A stretch of DNA of 64,000 nt from the NCBI RefSeq assembly GCF_002161175.1, contig NZ_NFMA01000005.1:62001-126000 (forward strand). Reading direction: 5' to 3'. The stretch comes from Flavonifractor sp. An100 (GTDB lineage: Bacteria > Bacillota > Clostridia > Oscillospirales > Oscillospiraceae). Position numbers and translations under genes: made by a program. The notes under the pieces were generated by a model. The model saw only the letters and a program-made list of their open reading frames with translations. It had not been told where the DNA came from and did no database searches. Of this stretch, positions 26,509-33,499 are shown one piece after another; within the stretch, counting starts at the first letter, position 1; each line of letters begins with the position of its first letter.

Positions 26509-27522
26509 ATGGACGACTGGATTAGACACTATCAATCCGCTTACTCACACCTTCATCCCTCACCCCAAGTGCAAAAGGTGGTGGCAGGAATGCGGCCAAC
26601 CTCCCAGTCCGGACACTACGTACGGCGGGTTTCCAGGGTACTGGTAGCCGCGCTGCTTCTCCTGGCTCTGTTAGGGTGCGGTGTAGCCGCTGTCATATAC
26701 ATAGAAGATATTCAGGGCTTGTTTGCCCGGCGTTGGCAGCAGCTCACCGGGCAATCAATGGCTCCGGAGCAATCGGCTTTGGTGGAACGGCTCAGCCAAG
26801 AGATCAATCAGAGCCAGACGGTAAATGGGGTAACGGTAACCTTGGATTCCGCCACGGTAGGCGACGATGTGTTTTATCTTTTGGTACGGGTGGAGGACCG
26901 TGACCGGATTGGCAGAAAGGGATGTAGCTTTGAGAATTTTGATGTCCAAATATCCCCTGACCCTGCATCTCAGCTTCAGGGAATAGGTGGTTGTGGTTGG
27001 AGCACCCAGGGAACCGATGAGGAGGGGCGGTCTTTGTTTTTGGTGGAACACCAATATACCGCTGAGGATGGCTCTTCTTTCGATCCGGCCCCGCTGCAGA
27101 TTACCCTTACCCTGACCAATCTCTGCCGAGGGAGTGGGGATGACTACCAGCTTCTGGCGGATGGTGTGTGGAGCTTCCAGGCTGTTCTGGACCGCACACA
27201 AATTCCTCCCCCTATCCATCTCTCCGATATCCAGGCATATGTGACAGATTACTTCTCTGAAGAGGTGTTTGAGGGGACCTTCACCAACATTCAGGTCTCC
27301 AGCACCGGAATTACCTATGACCAGACCTTTGCAGACGGCCAGTTCCCCGACTTTTTCCCTGTGCTGGTCCAGTTGGACGGAACAGAAATTCCAGGGGCAA
27401 ATGGTTTTGGCTCGAAATTGACTGAGGATACCTTCCGGTGTACCCACCAGTGGAGCGTGCCGGTGGACCTCACTTTGGCTGCAGCGGTTCGCTTTGGCGA
27501 TACAGAAATTCCGATACCGTAA
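26509..27522 (+). CDS. DUF4179-like membrane protein, probable anti-sigma factor
   Basis: The product is 337 aa with one membrane helix at about residues 43-66 (VLVAALLLLALLGCGVAAVIYI). The 40-residue cytoplasmic part would hold the sigma factor, and 270 residues lie outside. The external part is beta-rich, with two Cys-containing segments. No classical zinc-binding anti-sigma (HxxxCxxC) motif is seen. Pairing with an ECF sigma gene and the single-helix layout support the role, which remains inferred. Confidence 0.75.
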   Translation: MDDWIRHYQSAYSHLHPSPQVQKVVAGMRPTSQSGHYVRRVSRVLVAALLLLALLGCGVAAVIYIEDIQGLFARRWQQLTGQSMAPEQSALVERLSQEINQSQTVNGVTVTLDSATVGDDVFYLLVRVEDRDRIGRKGCSFENFDVQISPDPASQLQGIGGCGWSTQGTDEEGRSLFLVEHQYTAEDGSSFDPAPLQITLTLTNLCRGSGDDYQLLADGVWSFQAVLDRTQIPPPIHLSDIQAYVTDYFSEEVFEGTFTNIQVSSTGITYDQTFADGQFPDFFPVLVQLDGTEIPGANGFGSKLTEDTFRCTHQWSVPVDLTLAAAVRFGDTEIPIP

Positions 27523-27527
27523 AGAAA

Positions 27528-27560
27528 GCCGTCCCATCGTTGATGGGGCGGTTTTCCTTT
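27528..27560 (+). terminator. Terminator of the ECF sigma-DUF4179 operon
   Basis: A 10-bp stem (CCGTCCCATC against GATGGGGCGG, one G-T pair) with a 3-nt loop is followed by TTTTCCTTT. It lies just past the stop at 27522. Confidence 0.85.
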
Positions 27561-27572
27561 GGCCTGACAGCG

Positions 27573-27601
27573 TTGACAATCCCCCCTCCAGAATTTATAA
27601 T
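27573..27601 (+). promoter_or_regulatory. Consensus sigma-A promoter upstream of the DUF951 gene
   Basis: TTGACA (27573-27578) and TATAAT (27596-27601) are both perfect, with 17-bp spacing. It probably drives DUF951, hisC and the radical SAM gene, which follow with gaps of 43 and 6 bp. Confidence 0.85.
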
Positions 27602-27649
27602 GAAACCAATTTAATTTAGCCAGATAAATTTAGAGAAGGGAGCCCGACG

Positions 27650-27847
27650 ATGGATATTCACGTCAACGATGTGCTGAAGATGAAAAAAGCTCATCCCTGT
27701 GGCAGCCAGGAGTGGTTAGTTCTCCGGGTTGGCATGGATTTCAAATTGCGCTGCCAGGGCTGCGGCCACGAGGTCATGCTCCCACGCAGCAAGGCAGAAA
27801 AAAGCATCCGCAAGGTATTTCGGGATGGTCAGGCTGTGGAGGTATAG
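27650..27847 (+). CDS. DUF951 family small protein
   Basis: The product is 65 aa, starting MDIHVNDVLKMKKAHPCGSQ, the signature of DUF951. It has a CxxC pair (CQGCGH) and a third Cys in HPCGS, suggesting a small zinc-ribbon or nucleic-acid-binding fold. Members are widespread in Firmicutes and often lie near ychF, parB or rpsF genes. The function is unknown. AAGGGAG lies 7 bp upstream. Confidence 0.88.
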   Translation: MDIHVNDVLKMKKAHPCGSQEWLVLRVGMDFKLRCQGCGHEVMLPRSKAEKSIRKVFRDGQAVEV

Positions 27848-27890
27848 GCCTGGTTCTCCCTGACCGATACTACGGAAAGAAGGGTTTTCT

Positions 27891-28955
27891 ATGAACAAGC
27901 GCTACTGGAGTGAGCGGATTCAATCGTTAGTTCCCTATACCCCAGGGGAACAGCCCAAGGATCGGGTTTTTATCAAGCTGAACACCAATGAAAACCCCTA
28001 TCCCCCCTCCCCCAAGGTGCTCCAGGCCATCCGGGAGGCCACAGACGACCGTCTTCGTCTCTATCCAGATCCGGAGGCGGTACAGCTGAAGGAGGCCATT
28101 GCCCACTACCACGGTCTCTCCCCTGACCAGGTCTTCTGCGGCAACGGCTCAGACGAAGTGTTGGGGCTGTGCTTCTATGCCTTTTTTACCCCCGGGAAAA
28201 AGGTCGTATTCCCCGACATCACTTATAGCTTTTATCCGGTTTATGCCCAGCTGTTCCAACTGGACTATGAAGAAATTCCTCTGAATGACGATTTCTCCCT
28301 CCCCATAGAGTCCTTCCTGGGCAACAACGGCGGAGCGGTCATCTGCAACCCCAATGCCCCTACCGGCAAGGCCCTTTCACTTTCTGACATTCGCCGGATT
28401 TTGGAGGCAAACCCGGATGTGGTGGTCATGGTGGACGAGGCCTATGCCGAGTTTGGTGCGCAATCTACCGTCCCGCTGCTGCGGGAGTATCCTAATTTGG
28501 TTACCATCCATACCCTCTCCAAATCCCGTTCCCTGGCCGGTATGCGCCTAGGCTATGCCCTGGGCAGTCCCGACCTGATTGCTGGGGTAAATTGTGTGAA
28601 GAACTCCTTCAACTCCTACCCCATTGACCGCCTAGCTCTGGCTGCCGGAACGGCCGCCATGGAGGATGTGGACTATTTTGAACAGACTCGCAGACAGGTG
28701 ATGGAGACCCGGGAACAAACGGTTGCCACCCTACGGTCTCTGGGGTTCCAAGTTTTGGATTCTGCGGCAAACTTCATTTTTATCTCCCACCCCAAGTGCC
28801 CTGGCGGAGAGCTCCAACAGGCGTTGCGGGACCGCGGGGTTCTGGTACGCTGGTTTAATAAGCCGCGGATTCGGAATTATCTGCGGGTATCCATTGGAAC
28901 ATCGGAAGAAATGCAGGCCATGTGTAATGCTTGCCAGGAAATTTTGAAAGGATAA
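27891..28955 (+). CDS. hisC: Histidinol-phosphate aminotransferase
   Basis: The product is 354 aa, a fold-type I PLP enzyme. Landmarks: KLNTNENPYPPSPKV, DRLRLYPDPEAVQLKEAIA, FCGNGSDEVLG, CNPNAPTGKALSL, VVMVDEAYAEFG and the PLP-lysine motif HTLSKSRSLAGMRLGYALG. It converts imidazole-acetol phosphate to histidinol phosphate. No other his gene is in the window, so it may serve as a broad aromatic or histidinol-phosphate transaminase. It is 6 bp from the radical SAM gene. Confidence 0.9.
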   Translation: MNKRYWSERIQSLVPYTPGEQPKDRVFIKLNTNENPYPPSPKVLQAIREATDDRLRLYPDPEAVQLKEAIAHYHGLSPDQVFCGNGSDEVLGLCFYAFFTPGKKVVFPDITYSFYPVYAQLFQLDYEEIPLNDDFSLPIESFLGNNGGAVICNPNAPTGKALSLSDIRRILEANPDVVVMVDEAYAEFGAQSTVPLLREYPNLVTIHTLSKSRSLAGMRLGYALGSPDLIAGVNCVKNSFNSYPIDRLALAAGTAAMEDVDYFEQTRRQVMETREQTVATLRSLGFQVLDSAANFIFISHPKCPGGELQQALRDRGVLVRWFNKPRIRNYLRVSIGTSEEMQAMCNACQEILKG

Positions 28956-28961
28956 TGGATT

Positions 28962-29849
28962 ATGCGATATGACAGCGACCTTTTGTACCGTCCGCCTGGT
29001 GAGTGGAAAAGCTATCTGCTCCAGTGCACCATTGGCTGTTCCAACAATCAATGTACCTTCTGCGGCATGTACAAGGAGAAAAAATTTCGGATTCGTCCGG
29101 TGGAGGAAATTTTAGAGGACATTGATATGGCCCGGGACTACTATGGCCCCGGCCTGCAGCGGGTATTTTTGATGGATGGCGACGCCATTATTATGAAGAC
29201 CCAGGAGCTGCTGCAAATCCTACAAAAGCTCTATCAGACCTTCCCTGCCCTGGAAAAGGTCACGTTATATGCCGGTCCCCGCAGCACGCTGTCAAAATCC
29301 CCTCAGGAATTGCGGCAGCTCCATGAGGCAGGGCTCTCCCGCGCCTATCTGGGCGTGGAAAGCGGCAGCGATACCGTTTTGAAGTTTATTCATAAGGGCG
29401 TGGATGCCCAACAGATGCTTCTGGCTGGCCAACGTTTGGTGGAGGCCGGGATCGACCTCTGGGTCACAGTAATCCTGGGCCTGACGGGTGCCCGGGGCGA
29501 GGGCGGGGATTGGGAGGAACACATCCGTTCCACCGCCCAGATGATCAATGCCATGAAGCCCCGCCACCTATCCGCCATGACCTTTGCTCCTGCCAAGGGT
29601 ACACCGTTGGGCGAAGAGGTTTTGGCCGGAAGGTTCCAGGTCTGTTCGCCGGATCACATTTTGGAGGAGTGCCGGCTGCTGATCGAAAATCTGGATGTGG
29701 ATCCTCTCCACTTTACCAGTAACCACGCCTCCAATTACTTGCCCTTGAAGGGCGGTCTGCCGGAGGATCGGGAGAAGTTCCTATCCCTGATTGACCAGGC
29801 CCTGGCCGGAAAAATTCAATTGCGGAAAACCTTAAATCGCGGCATTTAA
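28962..29849 (+). CDS. Radical SAM protein with CX4CX2C cluster motif
   Basis: The product is 295 aa. The cluster-binding segment is CTIGCSNNQCTFCGMYKEKKF. The three likely 4Fe-4S cysteines in CSNNQCTFC are spaced CX4CX2C, one residue longer than the common CX3CX2C. Downstream are the SAM-binding elements FLMDGDAI, SRAYLGVESGSDTVLKFIHK and TVILGLTGARGEG. This matches a COG1032-like group often simply named radical SAM protein. Substrate unknown. It is coupled to hisC (6-bp gap). Confidence 0.85.
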   Translation: MRYDSDLLYRPPGEWKSYLLQCTIGCSNNQCTFCGMYKEKKFRIRPVEEILEDIDMARDYYGPGLQRVFLMDGDAIIMKTQELLQILQKLYQTFPALEKVTLYAGPRSTLSKSPQELRQLHEAGLSRAYLGVESGSDTVLKFIHKGVDAQQMLLAGQRLVEAGIDLWVTVILGLTGARGEGGDWEEHIRSTAQMINAMKPRHLSAMTFAPAKGTPLGEEVLAGRFQVCSPDHILEECRLLIENLDVDPLHFTSNHASNYLPLKGGLPEDREKFLSLIDQALAGKIQLRKTLNRGI

Positions 29850-29920
29850 TTTCCTCCAGCAACCAGTGAAAAAGCGGTAGCCTGTGCATAAAAATAGACA
29901 AAGAATTTGTCATTTTTAGG

Positions 29921-29949
29921 TTGCACTTTTCACAAAAAAACAGTACAAT
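29921..29949 (+). promoter_or_regulatory. Sigma-A promoter of the ProC-like gene
   Basis: TTGCAC (29921-29926) and TACAAT (29944-29949) are separated by exactly 17 bp. Expected transcription start is near 29956, about 60 bp before the start codon at 30016. Confidence 0.8.
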
Positions 29950-29951
29950 AA

Positions 29952-29998
29952 GTGCGGCCCCAGTTCAGGGATTTTTCACCTTGAACATGGGGAGCACA
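29952..29998 (+). other. Stem-loop at the 5' end of the ProC-like mRNA
   Basis: GTGC and CCCCA at 29952-29962 pair with TGGGG and GCAC at 29988-29997, and an inner stem pairs GTTCA-GG with CC-TTGAAC across a 9-nt loop. The structure begins almost at the predicted transcription start. It could protect the mRNA 5' end or regulate; no known riboswitch fits. Confidence 0.45.
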
Positions 29999-30015
29999 AC
30001 TTAAGGAGGTCAAGC

Positions 30016-30681
30016 ATGAAACTCGCAATCATTGGTATTGGTCAGCTTGGGTCCCAACTCTTTCGCGCCGCACAAGGTCCGGAGCGTCTGGTCATCGATC
30101 AGATGCCCAAATCTTTGGAAAAGGTCGCCGATGTGGCTGAACTCGGCACTAGCACTCAACTGTCTGCGGCCGCAGCCTGCCAGGTGGTAGCGGCTGCTCT
30201 TCCTGCTCCCTTTTGCCCCGATGCGTTTCAGCAGCTCTGTCCCCACCTACAGCCCGGTACGATTGTAATCAATTTTGCGACTGGATGGCTGATTCCTGAT
30301 GAGCTGAGAAAAGAATTCCCCCAGCTTAAGCTGGTAGAGGCAAAGCTGGTCGGTTCTGCTGTTGGTATTTCTGAGGGTTTAAAGAGTCTGTTTGTTCTGG
30401 GAATCCAAGACGAGGAGCTCTGCAAGACCATTCAGTCCTGCTTCCCTCCCTTCCGTTTCATCATGGGGGATACCTCTATCGTCAAGCATATCAACACCTG
30501 CGCCACCGCTACCGCCCTGCGCGCTGCGGTTCAGCTGCAGCGTGAGCTGGCTGAGTTCCCCCAGGAGATGATCAACGCAGCTACTGCCGGCCTTATGCCT
30601 GGTGTGTTGATCTCCTACGAGCGGAATACCTTAGGTGAATTTGCCCGCAATATTCTGGAACAGGTTCAGAAGGAGTCCTAA
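30016..30681 (+). CDS. ProC-like NAD(P)-binding protein (pyrroline-5-carboxylate reductase family)
   Basis: The product is 221 aa. MKLAIIGIGQLGSQL is a Rossmann GxGxxG start; INFATGWLIPDEL and KLVGSAVGISEGL resemble the middle of ProC; HINTCATATALRAAVQ resembles its dimerisation helices. It is shorter than true ProC (about 265 aa) and the N-terminal Rossmann part is compressed, so the substrate may differ. It has its own promoter and terminator. TAAGGAGG lies 6 bp before the ATG. The activity is inferred from the fold only. Confidence 0.65.
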   Translation: MKLAIIGIGQLGSQLFRAAQGPERLVIDQMPKSLEKVADVAELGTSTQLSAAAACQVVAAALPAPFCPDAFQQLCPHLQPGTIVINFATGWLIPDELRKEFPQLKLVEAKLVGSAVGISEGLKSLFVLGIQDEELCKTIQSCFPPFRFIMGDTSIVKHINTCATATALRAAVQLQRELAEFPQEMINAATAGLMPGVLISYERNTLGEFARNILEQVQKES

Positions 30682-30704
30682 GCGTTACGATATTTTACAT
30701 CACG

Positions 30705-30738
30705 AGCAGGTACGTGTTTCGTATCTGCTTGTTTTTTA
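30705..30738 (+). terminator. Terminator of the ProC-like gene
   Basis: A 10-bp stem (AGCAGGTACG against CGTATCTGCT, one G-T pair) with loop TGTTT is followed by TGTTTTTTATT. Confidence 0.88.
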
Positions 30739-30871
30739 TTCCCTCACCAGTCGAGGAAATGCGGCTTCTTCTCTCCTTCCACGTCTTTTTTCCCCTATTC
30801 CTGCCAAAATCTCCGGCTCAGTCCATAAAAAGGGACGACTCCTTTCCCTTTTCCTCGCACATGGACAACTA

Positions 30872-30877
30872 TATAAT
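30872..30877 (+). promoter_or_regulatory. Possible -10 element of the DUF6514 gene
   Basis: TATAAT lies 40 bp before the DUF6514 start, with only a poor -35 (TTTTCC, 30849-30854) at 17 bp. The remaining stretch 30739-30871 holds nothing else I recognise. Confidence 0.4.
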
Positions 30878-30917
30878 GTGGTCAACATTCGAATTAAAGG
30901 ATTGGAGACACAAGATA

Positions 30918-31184
30918 ATGGAGATTGAAATTGCAGCCCGCACCTGTAAGGACGAGGCGGGAAGGAACCACCGTTTCCACTATTTTTTGACGGTAGAAGC
31001 CGTGGAGAGCGGCAGGCTGTTCTGCGAGGACTACGGGGTCCGGATTCAAGAGGAGGAAGGTGACAACACTGCTGTTCCGTCAATTACAACCAGCGCTACC
31101 CGCATTGACGAACTGATGACTTTACTGGTGGATCACAAGGTTGGTCCTGCGGGGCTGATGGACGTGATTTCCGACTGGTTATAA
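30918..31184 (+). CDS. DUF6514 family small protein
   Basis: The product is 88 aa (MEIEIAARTCKDEAGRNHRF...). The pattern TVEAVESGRLFCEDYGVRI, ITTSATRIDELMTLLVDHKV and GPAGLMDVISDWL matches DUF6514, a Clostridia-specific small cytoplasmic protein of unknown function. The frame continues upstream to 30714, but that stretch runs through the previous terminator and has non-coding character, so the ATG at 30918 is used. Confidence 0.75.
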   Translation: MEIEIAARTCKDEAGRNHRFHYFLTVEAVESGRLFCEDYGVRIQEEEGDNTAVPSITTSATRIDELMTLLVDHKVGPAGLMDVISDWL

Positions 31185-31215
31185 AAAAAACCGCGCTGGG
31201 TTTTCCCAGCGCGGT
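31183..31215. terminator. Bidirectional terminator between convergent genes
   Basis: A 10-bp perfect stem (CCGCGCTGGG and complement) with loop TTTT is flanked by eight A on the left. It terminates the minus-strand decarboxylase operon strongly (T8 tract) and may also end the plus-strand DUF6514 transcript. Confidence 0.9.
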
Positions 31216-31221
31216 AAGGTA

Positions 31222-31350
31222 TTACTTCTTTCGATTATCAATCTTCTGCATAACGGCAACCAGCAGGGCGATGATGCCAAGCACCACGAAGATTCCCAGC
31301 ATGCCCTGACCCATCATTCCAAGGGCCTGTGCAATATTTTCCATATTCAT
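31222..31350 (-). CDS. OadG-related small transporter subunit (42 aa)
   Basis: This 42-aa gene reads MNMENIAQALGMMGQGMLG, one membrane helix (IFVVLGIIALLVAV) and a basic tail MQKIDNRKK. It has a GGAGGAG sequence 8 bp before the ATG and lies 15 bp after the decarboxylase beta-subunit stop. This is the pattern of very small OadG/GcdC-like gamma subunits that anchor Na+-translocating decarboxylases. The family's usual gamma subunit is about 80 aa, so this is a minimal version. The function is inferred from position and topology. Confidence 0.85.
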   Translation of the reverse strand: MNMENIAQALGMMGQGMLGIFVVLGIIALLVAVMQKIDNRKK

Positions 31351-31365
31351 CGTTCTGCTCCTCCT

Positions 31366-32514
31366 TTAACCGCCAATCATATGAGTGGCACAGTATTGCA
31401 GTATCACACCGCCCGCCACAACGGAAGCGATCTGACCGGAAACGTTGGCGGCTACCGCATGCATCAACAGGTGGTTCTGGGAATCAGCCTCCTGCCCCAG
31501 CTTCTCAATCACACGAGAGGACATGGGGAAGGCAGAGATTCCAGCCGCACCAACCATAGGATTGATTTTGTTGTGGGGAGTAAAAAGATTCAAGATCTTG
31601 ACGAACAGCACACCCACTACAGAGTCCAGAACAAAGGCTACCAAGCCCAGGCCCATGATCAGCAGAGTTTCGGGCTTAACAAACTGATCTGCCTTCATGG
31701 AGAAGGAGATGGTAATGCCCAGCAACAGGGTGATGAGATTGGCCAACTCGTTCTGCGCGGTCTGAGACAGCGTGGTCAGCACTCCGCACTCCCGGATCAG
31801 GTTGCCAAACATCAGGAAACCAACCAGAGCCACGGAAGAGGGGGCTACCAGTCCAGCAATGACCGACACGATAATGGGGAACAAAATCCGCAGCCTACGG
31901 GAGACGCCCTGAGCTCTATAGGGCATACGCATAGCGCGGTCCTTCTTGGTAGTAACCAGTTTAATAGCAAAGGGCTGGATAATGGGAACCAACGCCATGT
32001 AAGAATAAGCAGCCACCGCAATGGCGCCTACGTAGTTGGACTGGAGAGTTTTGGAAACCAGAATGGAAGTGGGGCCATCAGCGGCACCGATAATGCCGAT
32101 GGAAGCCGCATCCTTCATGTCAAAGCCCAACGCCGCAGCCAGCAGAATGGTGAGGAAAATACCGCCCTGGGCAGCTGCGCCACACAAAAACAGCTTGGGA
32201 TTGGCCAGCAGAGGACCGAAATCAATCATGGCGCCGATGCCGATAAACAACAGAATGGGCATGGCCTCACTGGCCTCAATTCCGGTTTCAAACAGCCACT
32301 GGATAATGCCAGGTACCTCACCCAGGCCATCGCTGAATTGGTTAATCACACCAGATACAGGCAGATTCACCAAAATCGCACCAAAGCCCATAGGCATGAG
32401 CAGCGCGGGCTCAAAGCCCTTTTCAATAGCCAGCCAGATCAGCAGGCCACCAACCACATACATGACCATCTGCTGCCAGGTAATGGACAGCAGACCTTCC
32501 CATAAAAATTCCAT
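31366..32514 (-). CDS. Na+-translocating decarboxylase beta subunit (GcdB/OadB/MmdB family)
   Basis: The product is 382 aa with about 9-11 membrane helices. Hallmarks are GIIGAADGPTSILVSK, with the membrane Asp needed for Na+ coupling, FGNLIRECGVLTTLSQTAQN and INPMVGAAGISAFPMSSRV. The beta subunit decarboxylates carboxybiotin and pumps Na+ outward. The substrate-specific alpha subunit and biotin carrier are not in the window, so glutaconyl-, methylmalonyl-CoA and oxaloacetate decarboxylase are all possible. A probable Mn2+ riboswitch with terminator precedes it. The Na+ gradient could feed the Mrp-like module at the left end. Confidence 0.93.
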   Translation of the reverse strand: MEFLWEGLLSITWQQMVMYVVGGLLIWLAIEKGFEPALLMPMGFGAILVNLPVSGVINQFSDGLGEVPGIIQWLFETGIEASEAMPILLFIGIGAMIDFGPLLANPKLFLCGAAAQGGIFLTILLAAALGFDMKDAASIGIIGAADGPTSILVSKTLQSNYVGAIAVAAYSYMALVPIIQPFAIKLVTTKKDRAMRMPYRAQGVSRRLRILFPIIVSVIAGLVAPSSVALVGFLMFGNLIRECGVLTTLSQTAQNELANLITLLLGITISFSMKADQFVKPETLLIMGLGLVAFVLDSVVGVLFVKILNLFTPHNKINPMVGAAGISAFPMSSRVIEKLGQEADSQNHLLMHAVAANVSGQIASVVAGGVILQYCATHMIGG

Positions 32515-32582
32515 GTCTCTATCATCCCTTCCTTGTCTAACCCTTGGATCTACTTTGCTGTAAGCATTCCCATTTTTTATAT

Positions 32583-32618
32583 AAAAAAGACCTGCGCTCC
32601 GATTTGGAACGCAGGTCT
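32583..32618 (-). terminator. Intrinsic terminator hairpin of the riboswitch leader
   Basis: A long stem (AGACCTGCG at 32588-32596 with CGCAGGTCT at 32610-32618, extended by CTCC/GGA) is followed on the minus strand by TTTTTTATAT. It lies between the aptamer and the decarboxylase start, about 70 bp before the start codon, as expected of a regulated (attenuator) terminator. Confidence 0.85.
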
Positions 32619-32630
32619 GGTCAATTAAGA

Positions 32631-32706
32631 CAAAGCCAGGTCACACCTAGATGACCATGCTGTTGGCTTCGCCGCATGCGGATGCATGCCGACTACTCCC
32701 CTTTGC
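32631..32706 (-). ncRNA. Probable yybP-ykoY (Mn2+) riboswitch aptamer
   Basis: On the minus strand the RNA begins GCAAAGGGGAGTAG, the hallmark of the yybP-ykoY family, and its CAAAG (32705-32701) closes with CTTTG (32635-32631) as stem P1. Inside are three helices: GCATGC/GCATGC, GGC-GAA-GCC, and GGTCA/TGACC. It starts a few bases after the predicted transcription start and is followed by a terminator. The family senses Mn2+ and usually controls mntP, TerC or P-type ATPase genes. Control of a decarboxylase beta subunit would be unusual. The assignment is from remembered consensus; a covariance search was not possible. Confidence 0.72.
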
Positions 32707-32715
32707 TGTATAGGG

Positions 32716-32745
32716 ATGGTATCACAGGAAGGGCCTCCTTGTCAA
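32716..32745 (-). promoter_or_regulatory. Promoter of the riboswitch-decarboxylase transcript
   Basis: On the minus strand a perfect TTGACA (32745-32740) is 18 bp from TACCAT (32721-32716), which has an extended TGA just before it. Transcription would begin near 32709, immediately before the aptamer. The remaining 32746-32824 holds nothing recognisable. Confidence 0.8.
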
Positions 32746-32824
32746 GAAAAAAGGCGGGATATTTTCCCTGAAATTTAGAACTACCACGGAAGAAATGTTT
32801 TGCAGAAAAGTTGTCCTGAAACTA

Positions 32825-33403
32825 TCAAAGCTGGGCAAGGGTTTCTTCAATGGCCCCTTCCTCCGCCTGCATGGCCTGCAAAGTAAGCTGCAGCAGCCGG
32901 TCCAAGTCCCATCCCAGCAGCTCGGCTCCGGAAGCGATCACATCACGGGAGCAGCCAGCAGCAAATTTTTTATCCTTAAACTTCTTTTTTAGAGACTTCA
33001 GTTCCATATCCGATACACTTTTGGACGGACGCATCAGAGCGGCTGCCCCAATCAGACCAGTCAGCTCGTCAACCGCATATAGAACCTTTTCCATCTCATG
33101 CTCCGGCTTTACATCCACCTGGTGGCCCCAGCCGTGGCTGGCGGTGGCGTGGATCATCGCCTCCTCTACCCCGGCCTCGCGCATCAGTTCCTGCGACTTG
33201 ATACAGTGCTCCTCAGGCCACTGCTCAAAGTCCAGATCGTGGAGCAGTCCCACCATCGACCAGAAGGGTTCCTCCTCTCCATAGCCCAATTCCCGGGCAA
33301 ACCACCCCATCACATGCTCCACTGTGACAGCGTGGCGCAGATGAAAGGGCTCCTTATTGTACTTTGTCAGCAGGGCCCAGGCCTGCTCTCGGTTCATGGA
33401 CAT
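32825..33403 (-). CDS. HD domain protein (putative metal-dependent hydrolase)
   Basis: The product is 192 aa. HD-family ligands are visible: His in HLRHAVTVEHVM, the pair in VGLLHDLDFEQWPEEH, and later HATASHGWGH. Such HDIG-like proteins hydrolyse phosphates of nucleotides or other small molecules; the substrate is unknown. The start at 33403 (MSMNREQAWALL) has GGGAGG 8 bp upstream. It stands alone, between a terminator-like hairpin and the riboswitch promoter. Confidence 0.85.
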   Translation of the reverse strand: MSMNREQAWALLTKYNKEPFHLRHAVTVEHVMGWFARELGYGEEEPFWSMVGLLHDLDFEQWPEEHCIKSQELMREAGVEEAMIHATASHGWGHQVDVKPEHEMEKVLYAVDELTGLIGAAALMRPSKSVSDMELKSLKKKFKDKKFAAGCSRDVIASGAELLGWDLDRLLQLTLQAMQAEEGAIEETLAQL

Positions 33404-33427
33404 GGTTTGTTCCTCCCTAGTAAGAAT

Positions 33428-33472
33428 AAGATAGGGATGACCGGCTCCCATTACGTGGAACCGTCATCCCTT
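33428..33472 (-). terminator. Terminator-like hairpin after the DegV gene
   Basis: On the minus strand AAGGGATGACGG pairs with CCGGTCATCCCTATCTT (one bulge) across a 16-nt loop, followed by ATTCTTAC. It lies between the DegV stop and the HD gene start. Confidence 0.6.
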
Positions 33473-33499
33473 ATTTTATAAAACCAGTGGGGCAATCTG

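Noticed and set aside
31381-32505. 374-codon plus-strand frame opposite the decarboxylase beta subunit
   Set aside because: The gcdB/oadB reading has conserved motifs, a riboswitch and a terminator; the opposite frame is low-complexity (His, Gln, Asn-rich).
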